Source of the DNA: Helicobacter pylori_CU
GTDB lineage: Bacteria > Campylobacterota > Campylobacteria > Campylobacterales > Helicobacteraceae
NCBI RefSeq assembly: GCF_000259235.1
Contig: NC_017733.1
Location: 1,116,001 to 1,180,000 of the forward strand
DNA length: 64,000 nt
Direction: 5' to 3'
Both the position numbers and the translations under genes were made by a program. The stretch's first letter is position 1, and each line of letters begins with the position of its first letter. Below, piece by piece: positions 9,253 through 19,843 of the stretch. The notes beneath the pieces were generated by a model. The model was not told where the DNA came from, did no database searches, and saw only the letters and a program-made list of their open reading frames with translations.

Positions 9253-9891
9253 TCACATCCTATCATAAATCTTACCTTTAATACAAATGCGGCCGTCTTC
9301 TAACAATTCCGCATCTTTCAAACTCATCGCTTCGCCCCAATCATTATGGAAGCTAAAAGAGTTGCTTCTATGAAATTCTAACGCATACTTACTTAAAACT
9401 TCCCCCCAAAAAAGATTTTCTTCTATTTTTTTTAAAAAGCCCTCTATAATCAAATCATCGCTCGCGCCAATATCTAAACATGCCCATTTTGTTGAAACCC
9501 TATTCACGCCAATGCCGCACACCCGCATGTCTTTATAAACATTAACCAGCACGCCCCCTATTTTTTGATCCTCTAAATACAAGTCGTTAGGCCATTTAAG
9601 CCAGGTTTGAGAGCCTAATTCTTTTAAAACTTCTTTAAATAAAAACCCCAAATACAAAGCGTTCGCTTGCATGGGTAAATCGTTAGGCAAATCGCTTGCG
9701 TTTAAAGCGAGCGAAAAAGTCAAAGCGCTTTTTGTGCCCTCCCAAATATTCCCCCTACTGCCTATCCCAGCGCTTTGGTTTTTAGCCATAATCAAAACAG
9801 GGGCTTTGAGCGCATCGTTTTTAAGTTTTTCTAAAAGATAGGTTTGCGTGGAAGGCAGGCTATCAAAAACCCTTTTTTCACATTTTCTCAT
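9253..9891 (-). CDS. birA: Biotin-[acetyl-CoA-carboxylase] ligase
   Basis: A 212-residue class I biotin protein ligase. The biotinyl-AMP binding loop appears as SAGIGSRGNIWEG (about residues 40-52), and WLKWPNDLYLEDQKIGGVLV is the conserved KWPNDL/KIGGIL block. It attaches biotin to the biotin carboxyl carrier protein of acetyl-CoA carboxylase. It has no N-terminal helix-turn-helix, so it is an enzyme only and not the BirA repressor of enterobacteria. Its start overlaps the last bases of fmt by four bases, and it precedes parA. Confidence 0.93.
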   Translation of the reverse strand: MRKCEKRVFDSLPSTQTYLLEKLKNDALKAPVLIMAKNQSAGIGSRGNIWEGTKSALTFSLALNASDLPNDLPMQANALYLGFLFKEVLKELGSQTWLKWPNDLYLEDQKIGGVLVNVYKDMRVCGIGVNRVSTKWACLDIGASDDLIIEGFLKKIEENLFWGEVLSKYALEFHRSNSFSFHNDWGEAMSLKDAELLEDGRICIKGKIYDRM

Positions 9892-10799
9892 GCCAAAATA
9901 CCGCCTACTTTCAAACGCTTGCCATTCAAATAATCCTTCGCTTTCAAGGGCTTTTTACCCACCGCTTGCAACCTTGCTATACGCACGCTACCCTTCAAAC
10001 AACCCACAAGAACGCCTTTTTCATCAATTTCTAAAATCTCGCCTTCCTTGTGGCTCTTTTCATTCTCCACCAACTCCACTTCTAAAAGTTTAAGGCTGTT
10101 TTCTAAAAAGATTTCTGGCCAACTCTTAAACGCAAGCGATTTTAAAAACAAGCTTTTAGCGTCTTTAAAACCCACTAAACCATCGGCTTTGGTGATTTTT
10201 TTACAAAAAGTAGCTTGCGTGTGATCTTGATGCTTTCTTGTGATGGAATGAAAATTTTTGAGCGTTGAAAGAAGTAAATCCGCTCCCATATGCGCTAATT
10301 TTAAACTTAAAGCGTCTAAATCCAAATAATCCTCTCTCAAAAAAGAAGCGCTTTCTAAAATATCCCCGCTATCCAATTCCAAATCCATAAGCATGGTGCT
10401 TATGCCATAAATCCTATCGTCATTGAGTATCATCTCATGAATGGGCGAAGCCCCCCTGTATTTGGGCAATAACGATGCATGCACATTAATGCAAGGAGCG
10501 ATGGTTAAAACCTCTTTAGGCAAAATCTTACCATAAGCCACCACCACGATAAAATCAGGCTTCAAGTCTTTTAAAATTTGAACTTCAGGCTCTTTCAAAC
10601 TTTGCGGTTGGAAAATGGGGATGTTTAAATGATTTTCTAAAATGTATGTTTTAGTCTCTGGGGCTTTCAATTCTTTTTTGCGCCCAAAAGGTTTATCTAT
10701 TTGAGTGAATAGCCCCACCACTTCTATGTCTTTATCTCCAACCAACGCCCTTAAGATCACTCCAGCAAAACCCGGCGTTCCCATAAATACGATTCGCAT
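9888..10799 (-). CDS. fmt: Methionyl-tRNA formyltransferase
   Basis: A 303-residue Fmt. The N-terminal formyltransferase domain shows MRIVFMGTPGFAGVIL and the catalytic region CINVHASLLPKYRGASPIHEMILNDD (Asn, His and the later Asp). The C-terminal OB-like domain ends KPLKAKDYLNGKRLKVGG. It formylates initiator Met-tRNA using 10-formyltetrahydrofolate. It is upstream of birA and is the last core gene before the accessory stretch beginning at about 10.8 kb. Confidence 0.97.
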   Translation of the reverse strand: MRIVFMGTPGFAGVILRALVGDKDIEVVGLFTQIDKPFGRKKELKAPETKTYILENHLNIPIFQPQSLKEPEVQILKDLKPDFIVVVAYGKILPKEVLTIAPCINVHASLLPKYRGASPIHEMILNDDRIYGISTMLMDLELDSGDILESASFLREDYLDLDALSLKLAHMGADLLLSTLKNFHSITRKHQDHTQATFCKKITKADGLVGFKDAKSLFLKSLAFKSWPEIFLENSLKLLEVELVENEKSHKEGEILEIDEKGVLVGCLKGSVRIARLQAVGKKPLKAKDYLNGKRLKVGGILA

Positions 10800-10810
10800 G
10801 TTACCAACCC

Positions 10811-12004
10811 TTAATTTTTATCTTTTGTAATACCATACTTTCTTTCTCTATTTTTAAAAGCTTCTTCGCCCCCCTCTAATTTCAATAAATCATCTCTATA
10901 TCCATCGCTCTCAATCGTAAAAGATTGCGCGATTATCTTATTATTCTCATTTTTTAACTGAATAATTAGCTCTGCATCAGCGTTCAAAACAAAATTAGCG
11001 TTATGGGTGGCAAAAATAATTTGTCTTTCTTGTTTCCGCTCTTTGATTAGAGTAACCAAGTATTTAGCGATTAAAGCGCTATCCAAGTGTGCTTCTGGCT
11101 CATCAATGATGATAGGGTTATTCCCTAAAGATAAAAGGACAACCAATACAGCAGTGCATCTTTGCCCAAAGGAAGTTTCATTTAAAGCTCTTTTGTCATA
11201 ACGGACTTCAAAAATTTTATATTTTTCAACATTCCTTAAATGTTTGAGAACGAAAAGCCGATAGATTTGAAAATGACTTTCTCTATCAAATATATCTTTC
11301 ATGGTTTCATAAAATGTCGCTTTTTTATTTTCAATTAGATTATCAAGCTTTTCTGTAAATTCTGTATGTTGCATACCTATAACACTTTTTAATTCAATTT
11401 CTTTTAAATATTCCTTGATTTTTGATTGGTGTCTTTGGATATTAAAACCCTTATCCACCAACTTATCAAAATCCTCAAAAACCCCTTCAAAAACATCTTC
11501 ATTCAAACGATATTCTATGATAATTGGTTTCACTTCCTTGTGATTTTTTGAAATTTCTTCAAAAACTGAATTGATTTTGTTTAATTCCTCATTGATTTGA
11601 TTTTTAAATTCTTTAATATTTTTATCAATATCTTCATAAGAAAAACCTTCTATTTTGTTAGCCTTCTCTTTTATTTCACGCTCTAAATCAGCAATGTTCA
11701 TTTCTATGTTTCCTAAATGGTGATTAGCGTTTCTAATATCTCCTATATTCTCATCGCTCACGCCTTTTTCTTTAAGAAATTCCCCAATCTCTTGTCTCAA
11801 TACTTCGCGTCCTGATTCTAGCGTCCTTATTTCCTCGTCTTCGCTATTAAAATACCCATTTTTTATATGTTTATCTATTTCTTCAAGTTCCTTACAAATA
11901 TTTTGTTTGAGTTGGTTATAGACTTTATCATAGCTATTTTTTTCTTTCATGTTTTCTTTTGAATTAAAATTCACAACCCGTTTTAATTCTTCAATAAAAG
12001 TCAA
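10811..12004 (-). pseudogene. C-terminal half of TrlF-like PHP/AAA ATPase, downstream of an in-frame stop
   Basis: About 397 residues from a TTG that is only an internal codon of the original gene. It contains a long coiled-coil region (about residues 15-245), an ABC/SMC-type signature TSFGQRCTAVLVVLL (278 onward), Walker B IIIDEPEAHLD (about 298-308) and the switch FATHNANFVLNADAELII. These complement the PHP and Walker A parts encoded immediately upstream. The reading frame is the same as that of the upstream half: 16 sense codons lie between the TAA at 12055-12053 and this TTG. The joined protein would be about 870 residues. It could be translated alone only if the TTG, which lacks a clear ribosome binding site, is used. 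Confidence 0.85.
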
Positions 12005-12052
12005 AAATCCCTCTTTAGATTGTTTTAAATCAATTAACGCCTTGCGTTTTTC

Positions 12053-13423
12053 TTACAATTTGTCTTTTTTGTCCAAATAGTTCTTATCTGTAAAAGCATC
12101 TATAATGCTTTGGTATTTCTTTCTTATTTTTTCGCTCTCTTTTAGTCGTTCTTCTAGTTTGGTCTTTTCTTGCCAACATGCAATTTGCTCATCAAACTTT
12201 TCAATGCCTTTTGTAATTTGCTTTTCTAACTCCTTAAGTCTTCCACTTGACTTGCTATCCATTCTGTTAAAAATAGCCTCTGTGAATTTTGAAACATTAG
12301 TTGCAAATTCTTCCACTTCATTTTGAGCCAAATACTCTACGCTATCCACTATGTCTATGTCTGGCTGTATTTTTAAAGACTTTTGAATTGTTTCAAGCCT
12401 TAAGCCTTTAACAAAACTTTCCTCTTTAATTGATGAGGCTATCAATTGCAACAAAGTGCTTTTACCACTCCCTCTACCCCCTATCACACAAGTAAAATAC
12501 GGACTAAAAAATAGCGTTTCATTAAATCCTGCATAACAAAAAGGAGTATCGCCTTTTTCATTGGTGATTTTTACATCTTCATTAAAGTGCAACCCCACAC
12601 AATCTATCTTATACAAAGGATCTTGAAGTTTCTCTTCATCAATGCTCACTCTTGTTTCTGGCTCATAAATAATTTGTTTTAACCTCTCAAAGGTTTTTTC
12701 AGCCTTTATCCAAGTGTATCTTTTCCCTATTTGCTCCTCTTCGTGGGCATCGCTACTCTGTAAGAGAGATTTGTTACATTTAAGCCAAAATTCTCTATCC
12801 TTTTTAAGATTTTCTTGGTTATTTGATGAGTGGATTAAAAAATGCGACTTATTAATGATTTTTTGATAGATAGTCTCATTGCGACCACCTTTTCCAAGAA
12901 ACTCACATTCAATACTGCCGTGCCCTCTTGATAAAAACCCTAGCAAATACTTGCCTCTCAAGTTTAAAGACTCTTCCTCTAAACATTCCAACAATTGATC
13001 AAAATTAACTACTGCTTTATTAAAATCATTTTTTTCTAAATCTGCAAGTCTTTTCTCAGTTCCATCAATAGTAGCTTTCATATCTGATAAAAACCTTTTT
13101 ATATCATCACTTAAGATCTCATCTGAAAAAATAATGTGGAAATCTAAAAACTTATTTTTATTATTCTTATAATCCAACCTAACTTCTAAATTATAAAAAA
13201 CCTTAATGCCCTCTTTTTCTATTTTTTCTTTTAATTCAAATTCTTCCTTATTAAACTTAAAATAGTTCGTTAATCCAATACAATCAATCTTGCTATCGCA
13301 TAGTTTTTGTATAAACTCCTCTTCAGAACATTTATATTTCTTATTTAAATTTGTATATGGCGTATGCACATGTAAATCCCATTTATGCCAACTTGAACCT
13401 TTACTATGATCTTTATTGCCCAT
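12053..13423 (-). pseudogene. N-terminal half of TrlF-like PHP/AAA ATPase (PHP domain plus Walker A), ended by premature TAA
   Basis: About 456 residues. The N-terminus is a PHP-type metal-dependent phosphoesterase domain: WDLHVHTPYT with HVH at residues 18-20, LIHSSNN near 197-202 and SSDAHE at about 223-228. An ATPase core follows with Walker A GGRGSGKSTLL (315-325), then coiled coil to the end. The architecture matches the TrlF-type AAA-like ATPases, where PHP and an SMC/ABC-like ATPase share one chain; several such families act in DNA repair or phage defence. The stop at 12055-12053 is in frame with the C-terminal half, so a single nonsense change explains the split. The ATG at 13423 is preceded by a purine-rich AGGAGAA. 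Function here is inferred from family architecture only. Confidence 0.82.
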
Positions 13424-13467
13424 ATTTTCTCCTAATATAATACTATCTCAAAAGCACACCACAAAAA

Positions 13468-14760
13468 CTAATCTTCTAAATCTTCCCCATCATACCCAAG
13501 CTCTAGCGCTTTCACTTGCCCAATAGCATTACCCGCAATGCCCTTGATAGAGCCATACATGTTAATCGTTCCCTCAAACACTTTTTCAATTTGTTTTTCC
13601 CTGCTTTTCCAGATCTTATTCATCGCGCGCTTTTCGCTTTCTAAATCCGCTCTCAATTGCTCAAACCCCTCTATAATCGCATTCACTTGCATAGAAAATT
13701 CAGAGCTTGTCAAATAATGATAGAGCAGATTCACTTTATCGCCCTTATTTTCCTGACTTTTTTTAGCCAAACTCACTTGAATAACCCCCTCTCTTAGCAC
13801 CGCGCTCAACCCCTTAAACTCTTCAAACGAACACACCCACACCCCTTCAAGTAACCCCATCCTCTCCATCTCTTTAGGTAGCGCTTCACTCACAATGACC
13901 CCCACATCAGCCCCAATCTCTCGCATGTCGCTTTTAAGCTTTTCCACCCAAGCTTTTTGAAAGTCTTTAGTGCGTTTGCTCTCATAATAAATTTTCCCGC
14001 AATTTTGAAATTCCCTAGTATGCACCACCTGAATGCAATCGCCCCCTCTTTGCCCTTTTTTGATTTCTTCAATACTATCTAGGGGGAATTTTTGCTTCAA
14101 AAACTCTTCAATCGCTAATTCCTGCACCTCGCCTTGGAGTTGCTGCGAGCTTAACTCCGCCTTTCTTTGAGCGTTTTTCAACTCGTTTCTTAACATTTCT
14201 AATTGCTCTTCTTGCTGCTTGAATTTCAATTCATTTTTTTCATGCAAGGCTTTTTCTATTTTTTCCCTTTCCAGATCCAATTTTTCATTCAATTTTTTTT
14301 CATTTTCAGCCTTCAATCGGCTCTCTGCTTCGTTATTCTCTCTTTTTAGCCTTTCAATTTCCGCTTCTTTTTGGTGCAATTCCTGGACTTGTTTGGACTT
14401 CTCGTCTAATTCTTTTTGCAACAATTCCAAGCCCTTTTGCTGCTCTAAAAAAGCGTTTTTTCTAGCTTCTTCAATGATTTTAGCCCTTTCATCTTGCAAG
14501 GCTAACGCGCTCGCTTGTTTGACCGCCTCATCAAATTGAGCCTGTTGCTCTTTTGCCCGCTCTTTTAGGGCCTCTTCTTTTTGCTCTAACATTTTAAGAT
14601 GAGTATGATATTGCGCTCTTTCTTCATTCATCTCTTTTTCAAACTCTTTTTGTTGGGCTAAAAACCGGCTTTGATTTTCTAGCTCAATCTGTTTGTATAG
14701 CGCTTCTCTCACATCAATGAGCGTTTGACACTTGGGGCATGTGATTTGATTTTCTTGCAT
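13468..14760 (-). CDS. DUF2130 coiled-coil protein with nuclease-like core
   Basis: 430 residues. It begins with a single zinc-finger-like CPKCQTLIDV (residues 8-17), followed by a very long Gln/Glu/Lys-rich coiled coil (about 25-205). The globular DUF2130 domain runs from about 206. Within it, QGEVQELAIEEFLKQKFP, then RGGDCIQVV (D241) and YYESKR (E260, K262), fit the helix-Glu, Asp, Glu-x-Lys pattern of PD-(D/E)xK nucleases, as in the related RmuC fold. That is my inference from the motif spacing; the family is formally uncharacterised. It lies 44 bases upstream of the broken TrlF-like gene in the same orientation, so the two may be one transcript. Confidence 0.8.
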   Translation of the reverse strand: MQENQITCPKCQTLIDVREALYKQIELENQSRFLAQQKEFEKEMNEERAQYHTHLKMLEQKEEALKERAKEQQAQFDEAVKQASALALQDERAKIIEEARKNAFLEQQKGLELLQKELDEKSKQVQELHQKEAEIERLKRENNEAESRLKAENEKKLNEKLDLEREKIEKALHEKNELKFKQQEEQLEMLRNELKNAQRKAELSSQQLQGEVQELAIEEFLKQKFPLDSIEEIKKGQRGGDCIQVVHTREFQNCGKIYYESKRTKDFQKAWVEKLKSDMREIGADVGVIVSEALPKEMERMGLLEGVWVCSFEEFKGLSAVLREGVIQVSLAKKSQENKGDKVNLLYHYLTSSEFSMQVNAIIEGFEQLRADLESEKRAMNKIWKSREKQIEKVFEGTINMYGSIKGIAGNAIGQVKALELGYDGEDLED

Positions 14761-14928
14761 GATTTTCCTTTAAGATTTGATTTTTTATATTTTATAATAG
14801 AATGAGATCAATTTAACTTAAGCAGGTTTTATCCAATAAGTTCAGTAAAATAGGGCTTTAAACAAGGTAAAAAATACCTTTCGCATAAAAACCACATTAT
14901 AAATAAAAAGAATGAAGAAATTGAGATA

Positions 14929-15288
14929 ATGATCGATCAGTTGCAAGTTGTCCCAAAAGCACAAGTTTTAGAGAACCATACGATGGGAAGAAGTCTTGCA
15001 TCAGCATTACAAAAGGCATCTATCTCTAGATTCGCATCGGTGCATAGAGTGCCGCTCATCAATCATTTTTTAGAACAAGTTATTCTACAAAGCCCATCTG
15101 ATGAAAACAAAAATATAAAAACAATTGCTTTTGGAGGTGTTATCAAACTCAATCCACACAATAGAAATCCCTTATTAAAACCCTACAGCGCATTTATTGC
15201 GCTTTCTTGTGCTCAATTCCATTATTCGGGCATGCGCCTAGTTGCCCCCTATGAAAACGATTCTATTATTTTTGAGTTATTGCATTGA
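14929..15288 (+). CDS. Unrecognised small protein, possibly frameshifted at its 3' end
   Basis: 119 residues from the ATG at 14929. I do not recognise the family. The composition is protein-like (KTIAFGGVIKLNPHNRNPLLKPYSAFIAL) with no signal peptide or membrane segment. It is divergent from the DUF2130 gene, and TATAAT at 14793-14798 on this strand could serve as its promoter. After the TGA at 15286-15288 the +1 frame continues with a plausible tail (IDFQARNFERQQLVQLDPKK and on to a TAA at 15368-15370), which suggests the original gene was about 148 residues. It may be a remnant of a mobile or accessory gene. Confidence 0.5.
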   Translation: MIDQLQVVPKAQVLENHTMGRSLASALQKASISRFASVHRVPLINHFLEQVILQSPSDENKNIKTIAFGGVIKLNPHNRNPLLKPYSAFIALSCAQFHYSGMRLVAPYENDSIIFELLH

Positions 15289-15370
15289 TTTTCAGGCACG
15301 CAATTTTGAACGCCAACAACTTGTTCAATTAGATCCGAAGAAATTAAAACTCAAATCCTTGAGCGTTTAA

Positions 15371-16106
15371 AACTCTAGAAATATAGGGCATTAAAAATCA
15401 AAAATAATCCCCACCCCCTTATGATTTTCACTATAAGATAAAACTTCAAACTATAAAAATAAGGCTTTAAACATCAATACTTGATGGGAACGGAGTTTTC
15501 AAATCCAAACGCATTCAATTACAATCAGATCAGACCCACCAAAAACACCAAAAGCAAAAATCAAACATTAAGAAATAAGAAACAACAAACAGCAAGCAAC
15601 CAAAACACATGAAAACAAGGAGAAACAACAAAAGCCATAAGCAGTAAAAAACAAAATCAAGCGATTAAAATCATTAAACATTAAACATTAAAAAAACAAG
15701 AAGCAATAAATCTAAACAAAAGAATTAAGAAAGCTCAACGCTAAATCCAACACAACTAGCAAAAAAATTTAAAGCAGCAAACAAGAAAACACTAACTTCA
15801 ATTGAAGAGCAAAAAACCAAACATTAAAGCATAAGAATAAACAAAGTAAAAAATCAAACACAACAAACAAAAACCATAAGCGATTAAAATCAAGCAAGCA
15901 AGAAATAAGATTTAAGAAACCAACACAAGCAAACTAAACACATTAAACATTAAATATAAAAACACTAACAACTAAAAATATAAGTATTAAGAAATAACAA
16001 ACAATAAGCAAGCAAATATTAAAAACAATCAAGAAGTAAAAAAGAAAGAAAAGCCCAATCTTTCAAAACTAAGCAAAAAAAGTTCTTTTGTCAGGTAATA
16101 CTCTTG
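15371..16106. other. Gene-free A/C-rich stretch downstream of 16S rRNA
   Basis: About 740 bases with no open frame of note on either strand. On the plus strand the sequence is dominated by A and C and very poor in T: for example only 4 T occur in each of the 60-base blocks starting at 15541 and 15601. Short words such as ACATTAAACATTAAA, AAGCGATTAAAATCA and AAGAAATAA recur irregularly. Read in the direction of 16S transcription it is U/G-rich. I see no tRNA, 23S or 5S sequence in it. Confidence 0.7.
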
Positions 16107-16132
16107 GCTTTTAACAAGCGAATGTTAAAAGC
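16107..16132 (-). other. Hairpin just 3' of 16S rRNA
   Basis: A perfect 10-bp inverted repeat with a 6-base loop (GCTTTTAACA at 16107-16116 and TGTTAAAAGC at 16123-16132), about ten bases beyond the mature 16S 3' end. It is not followed by a T-run in the direction of transcription, so it looks more like a processing or stability structure of the pre-16S trailer than a terminator. Confidence 0.55.
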
Positions 16133-16142
16133 TTTTCTCTAG

Positions 16143-17643
<1,501 letters not shown>

Positions 17644-17681
17644 AAAAGTGTTTGTCCTAAAGCTCTTTTGTTTTTTGATAG

Positions 17682-17764
17682 GCTGTTGTTATTCCTAACA
17701 ACAGCTTTAGCGTATCACAAGAACTCGTTTTATTTGATTATTGAATAAAACGGGTTGTGTTCTT
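17682..17764 (-). other. Two hairpins in the 16S rRNA leader
   Basis: Two inverted repeats lie just upstream of the 16S 5' end. The first pairs GCTGTTGTTA (17682-17691) with TAACAACAGC (17696-17705), a perfect 10-bp stem. The second pairs AAGAAC/CGTTTTATT (17719-17734) with AATAAAACG/GTTCTT (17744-17764), with an internal loop. Positions in the transcribed leader suggest RNase III-type processing or leader folding of the precursor. Function is inferred. Confidence 0.5.
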
Positions 17765-18140
17765 AAGTATTACAACAACAAAACAGAAAGAAACTTTTTA
17801 AAAAGGTTTAGCCAAACGCTAACCTAAAAATACTCTCATGCCATTCAGTCATCAATCATAATGATATAATCATCATAATCAATGAAATTGATTGGCACTG
17901 GTTGGATAAGAATTTCTTATAAAAGAATGAAAGTTATAAAAACCCTCACTCTATTTAGTCAGTCATTACTTACTTTGTTTTAGAATATCCCTTTAAAAAG
18001 AACTTCTATCAATTTGCTTAGTTTTCAAAGATCGTTTGCTTTAAACAGCTATCCTTGTAAGGTATCAAGCGGCTTTTCAAAAGCCCTTGCTGAAACAAGG
18101 AAATGAAAGTATAGTCATAGAAAGCTTAAGGTTTGCTTAA

Positions 18141-18146
18141 ATTATA
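18141..18146 (-). promoter_or_regulatory. Possible -10 element of the 16S rRNA promoter
   Basis: The minus strand reads TATAAT here, with the T-rich stretch ATTTTAACCTACTC upstream where a -35 would lie. Transcription from about 18133 would give a leader of roughly 490 bases, long but plausible for an orphan rrs. A second candidate, TATACT near 18110, cannot be excluded. The stretch 17765-18385 otherwise holds no gene I can support. Confidence 0.35.
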
Positions 18147-18385
18147 AAAATTTTTGACAGAGTAGGTTAAAATTTTAAAACGATTGGGTTTTGAGAAATC
18201 TAAATACCGCCAAAAACACGCACGCATTCCCCATAAAACCACTATTATAGGCGCTAATTTATCTCTGTTTTCAAAAATCACTCCATAATAGAGAGCAAAA
18301 AATGAAATCATGGATTAGAAAAAATCCGCTTAAGCTAACCCTTTTAAAATGGGCACTTTTTTGTCCCCTTGGTGGGGGGATCGTG

Positions 18386-19178
18386 TTAGTTCTTCTTAAA
18401 GAGTTGGTCTTTAAGTAAGCTGTTAAAAGGCTCGTTGGGGGAAAAGTTCTTTTTCTTGGGGGTGTACTGATTTTTTGGCAAGTTATCTACAATGTCAGTG
18501 ACACTGCGTTCTCTCACATTGCAAGACTTCTTCAAGTCTGAAGGGACAGAATTGGGACTTTCTTGAATGTTAGCAATGAAGACTTCAAAGCCTTTCTCCC
18601 AAGCGGCTTCTAACACAGGCACAAAATCAGTATCCCTGCTGAACAGCAAAATACACCCTCCTTGTTTGGTGCAATACAGCTTGGTAATATCGTGCACCAA
18701 CAGCGCATCAACTTGTTTTTGACGCAACTTTAAGTAAGGTATGAAAATCTTGGCTTCTAGACCATTATAGACTTCTTATGTCTTCGAACTTATATACGAA
18801 TTTGAACATTACCCGCCCGACTCGTAATTTCACTTGATTTTGTTGGGCGATCGCATGGTTGAAAGATTGGATAATCCCTGATTTATTCACTCTTTCCTCA
18901 TAATCTTTGGGATTCTTCTCTTTATACTTTTCAAGTTCTTCGTTTTTATTGCCCCTAATTCTGGGCTCGGCTTCTGTGAAAGGCTCAGAAACATAAAAAT
19001 AGATCCGCTTCAATTCCTCTTCAGGCTCCAAAAACGAACGGATTAGCGCTAAGAGTTGATCGGGATTGTTGAAATTAAAATTAGGCTCTTTTAAACGCTC
19101 ATCCGTTTCTTGGATTGCTTTCAAATCAGCGAGAAGATTTTCCCAATCCACAAAAATCGTGGTTTCAGTTTTTTCCAT
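18386..19178 (-). pseudogene. NYN-domain (PIN-like) ribonuclease family gene with frameshift
   Basis: The 5' part (from the ATG at 19178, with GGGAG before it) encodes TIFVDWENLLADLK, the first acidic motif of NYN domains (family of LabA/DUF88), and runs to a TAA at 18767-18765. The 3' part, in another frame, encodes VYNGLEAKIFIPYLKLRQKQVDALLVHDI and LLFSRDTDFVPVLEAAWEKG, the second acidic motif and Rossmann-like core. Joined near 18773-18777 they make one NYN protein of about 260 residues, so a net one-base gain (or two-base loss) broke the gene. NYN domains are PIN-like metal-dependent RNases; each catalytic half is now in a separate frame. A GC-poor context and lonely position between rrs and rplS suggest an accessory gene. 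Confidence 0.78.
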
Positions 19179-19190
19179 GCTTTCTCCCAA

Positions 19191-19843
19191 AATATGAATT
19201 TTGCCATAAGGGTTGAGTATAGCATGGGGATTTAAACATGCCTTGTTTTTTAAAAAAAATAAAAGTTCTGTTAAAGTTCTGTTCTCATCAAACAGACACC
19301 AAAAGCCTTAATTAATTTCTTTCATTTTTTAAAAACTTTATAGTAAAATTTTCTTGAGAATATGAGGGGATATTTCGCGCTTTAATGTTCTTTCAAACCC
19401 TTTAAATCCCCCTTAACCTGATCGCTTTTTTTAAGGAGTCATCGTTCAACTTGCGTCAAGTTTTTTGTATTTTGATGGTAAAAAACGCTTTTTAACCTTT
19501 TTTAAAATTTGACAACCAACGCCCCATTAAAAACAGAGCCAAAAATTCAGTTTAATAGACAGCAAGCTAGAAAAGAAGTTATCTAGAAAAGAAGCAATTA
19601 AAGCTTTGCCTTGAAAAAACGAACGCCAACGCTAAAAAGAGTTTAGAGTTTTAAAAAAAGTTGGTGGTAAAAACTAAAATAAAAACTAAAAAGGGATTAA
19701 AAAACTCTTTTCAAGCCAATCCAATCCATTGAAAAAGTTTTACGCTAATTTTAAGAGAAGCGGTTAAAAAACGGATTTCAACCCCTAAAGAGTGTTTTAC
19801 CCATCAGCATTGATTGAAGCATGACAGATAAAAAGCCTTAAAG
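19191..19843. other. 653-base gap without a supported gene
   Basis: No credible open frame on either strand. On the plus strand TAGTAAAAT (19341-19349) resembles a -10 element and is followed by an imperfect inverted repeat (AGGGGAT at 19365-19371 with ATCCCCCT at 19406-19413). The part from about 19540 to 19790 is A-rich on the plus strand and carries a short duplication of CTAGAAAAGAAG. A small RNA is possible but unproven; I see no tmRNA, SRP RNA or RNase P RNA signature. Confidence 0.5.

Noticed and set aside
7470..9256. Replication origin next to parAB
   Set aside because: No dnaA gene, no DnaA-box cluster and no supported parS site nearby; parBA here simply adjoins the atp operon.
15541..16080. 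CRISPR array or tandem satellite
   Set aside because: Short words recur but without fixed length, spacing or exact repeat; it is a compositional bias, not an array.
18126..18311. 61-codon minus-strand frame upstream of 16S
   Set aside because: It overlaps the likely rRNA promoter, has no good ribosome binding site and no recognisable family.
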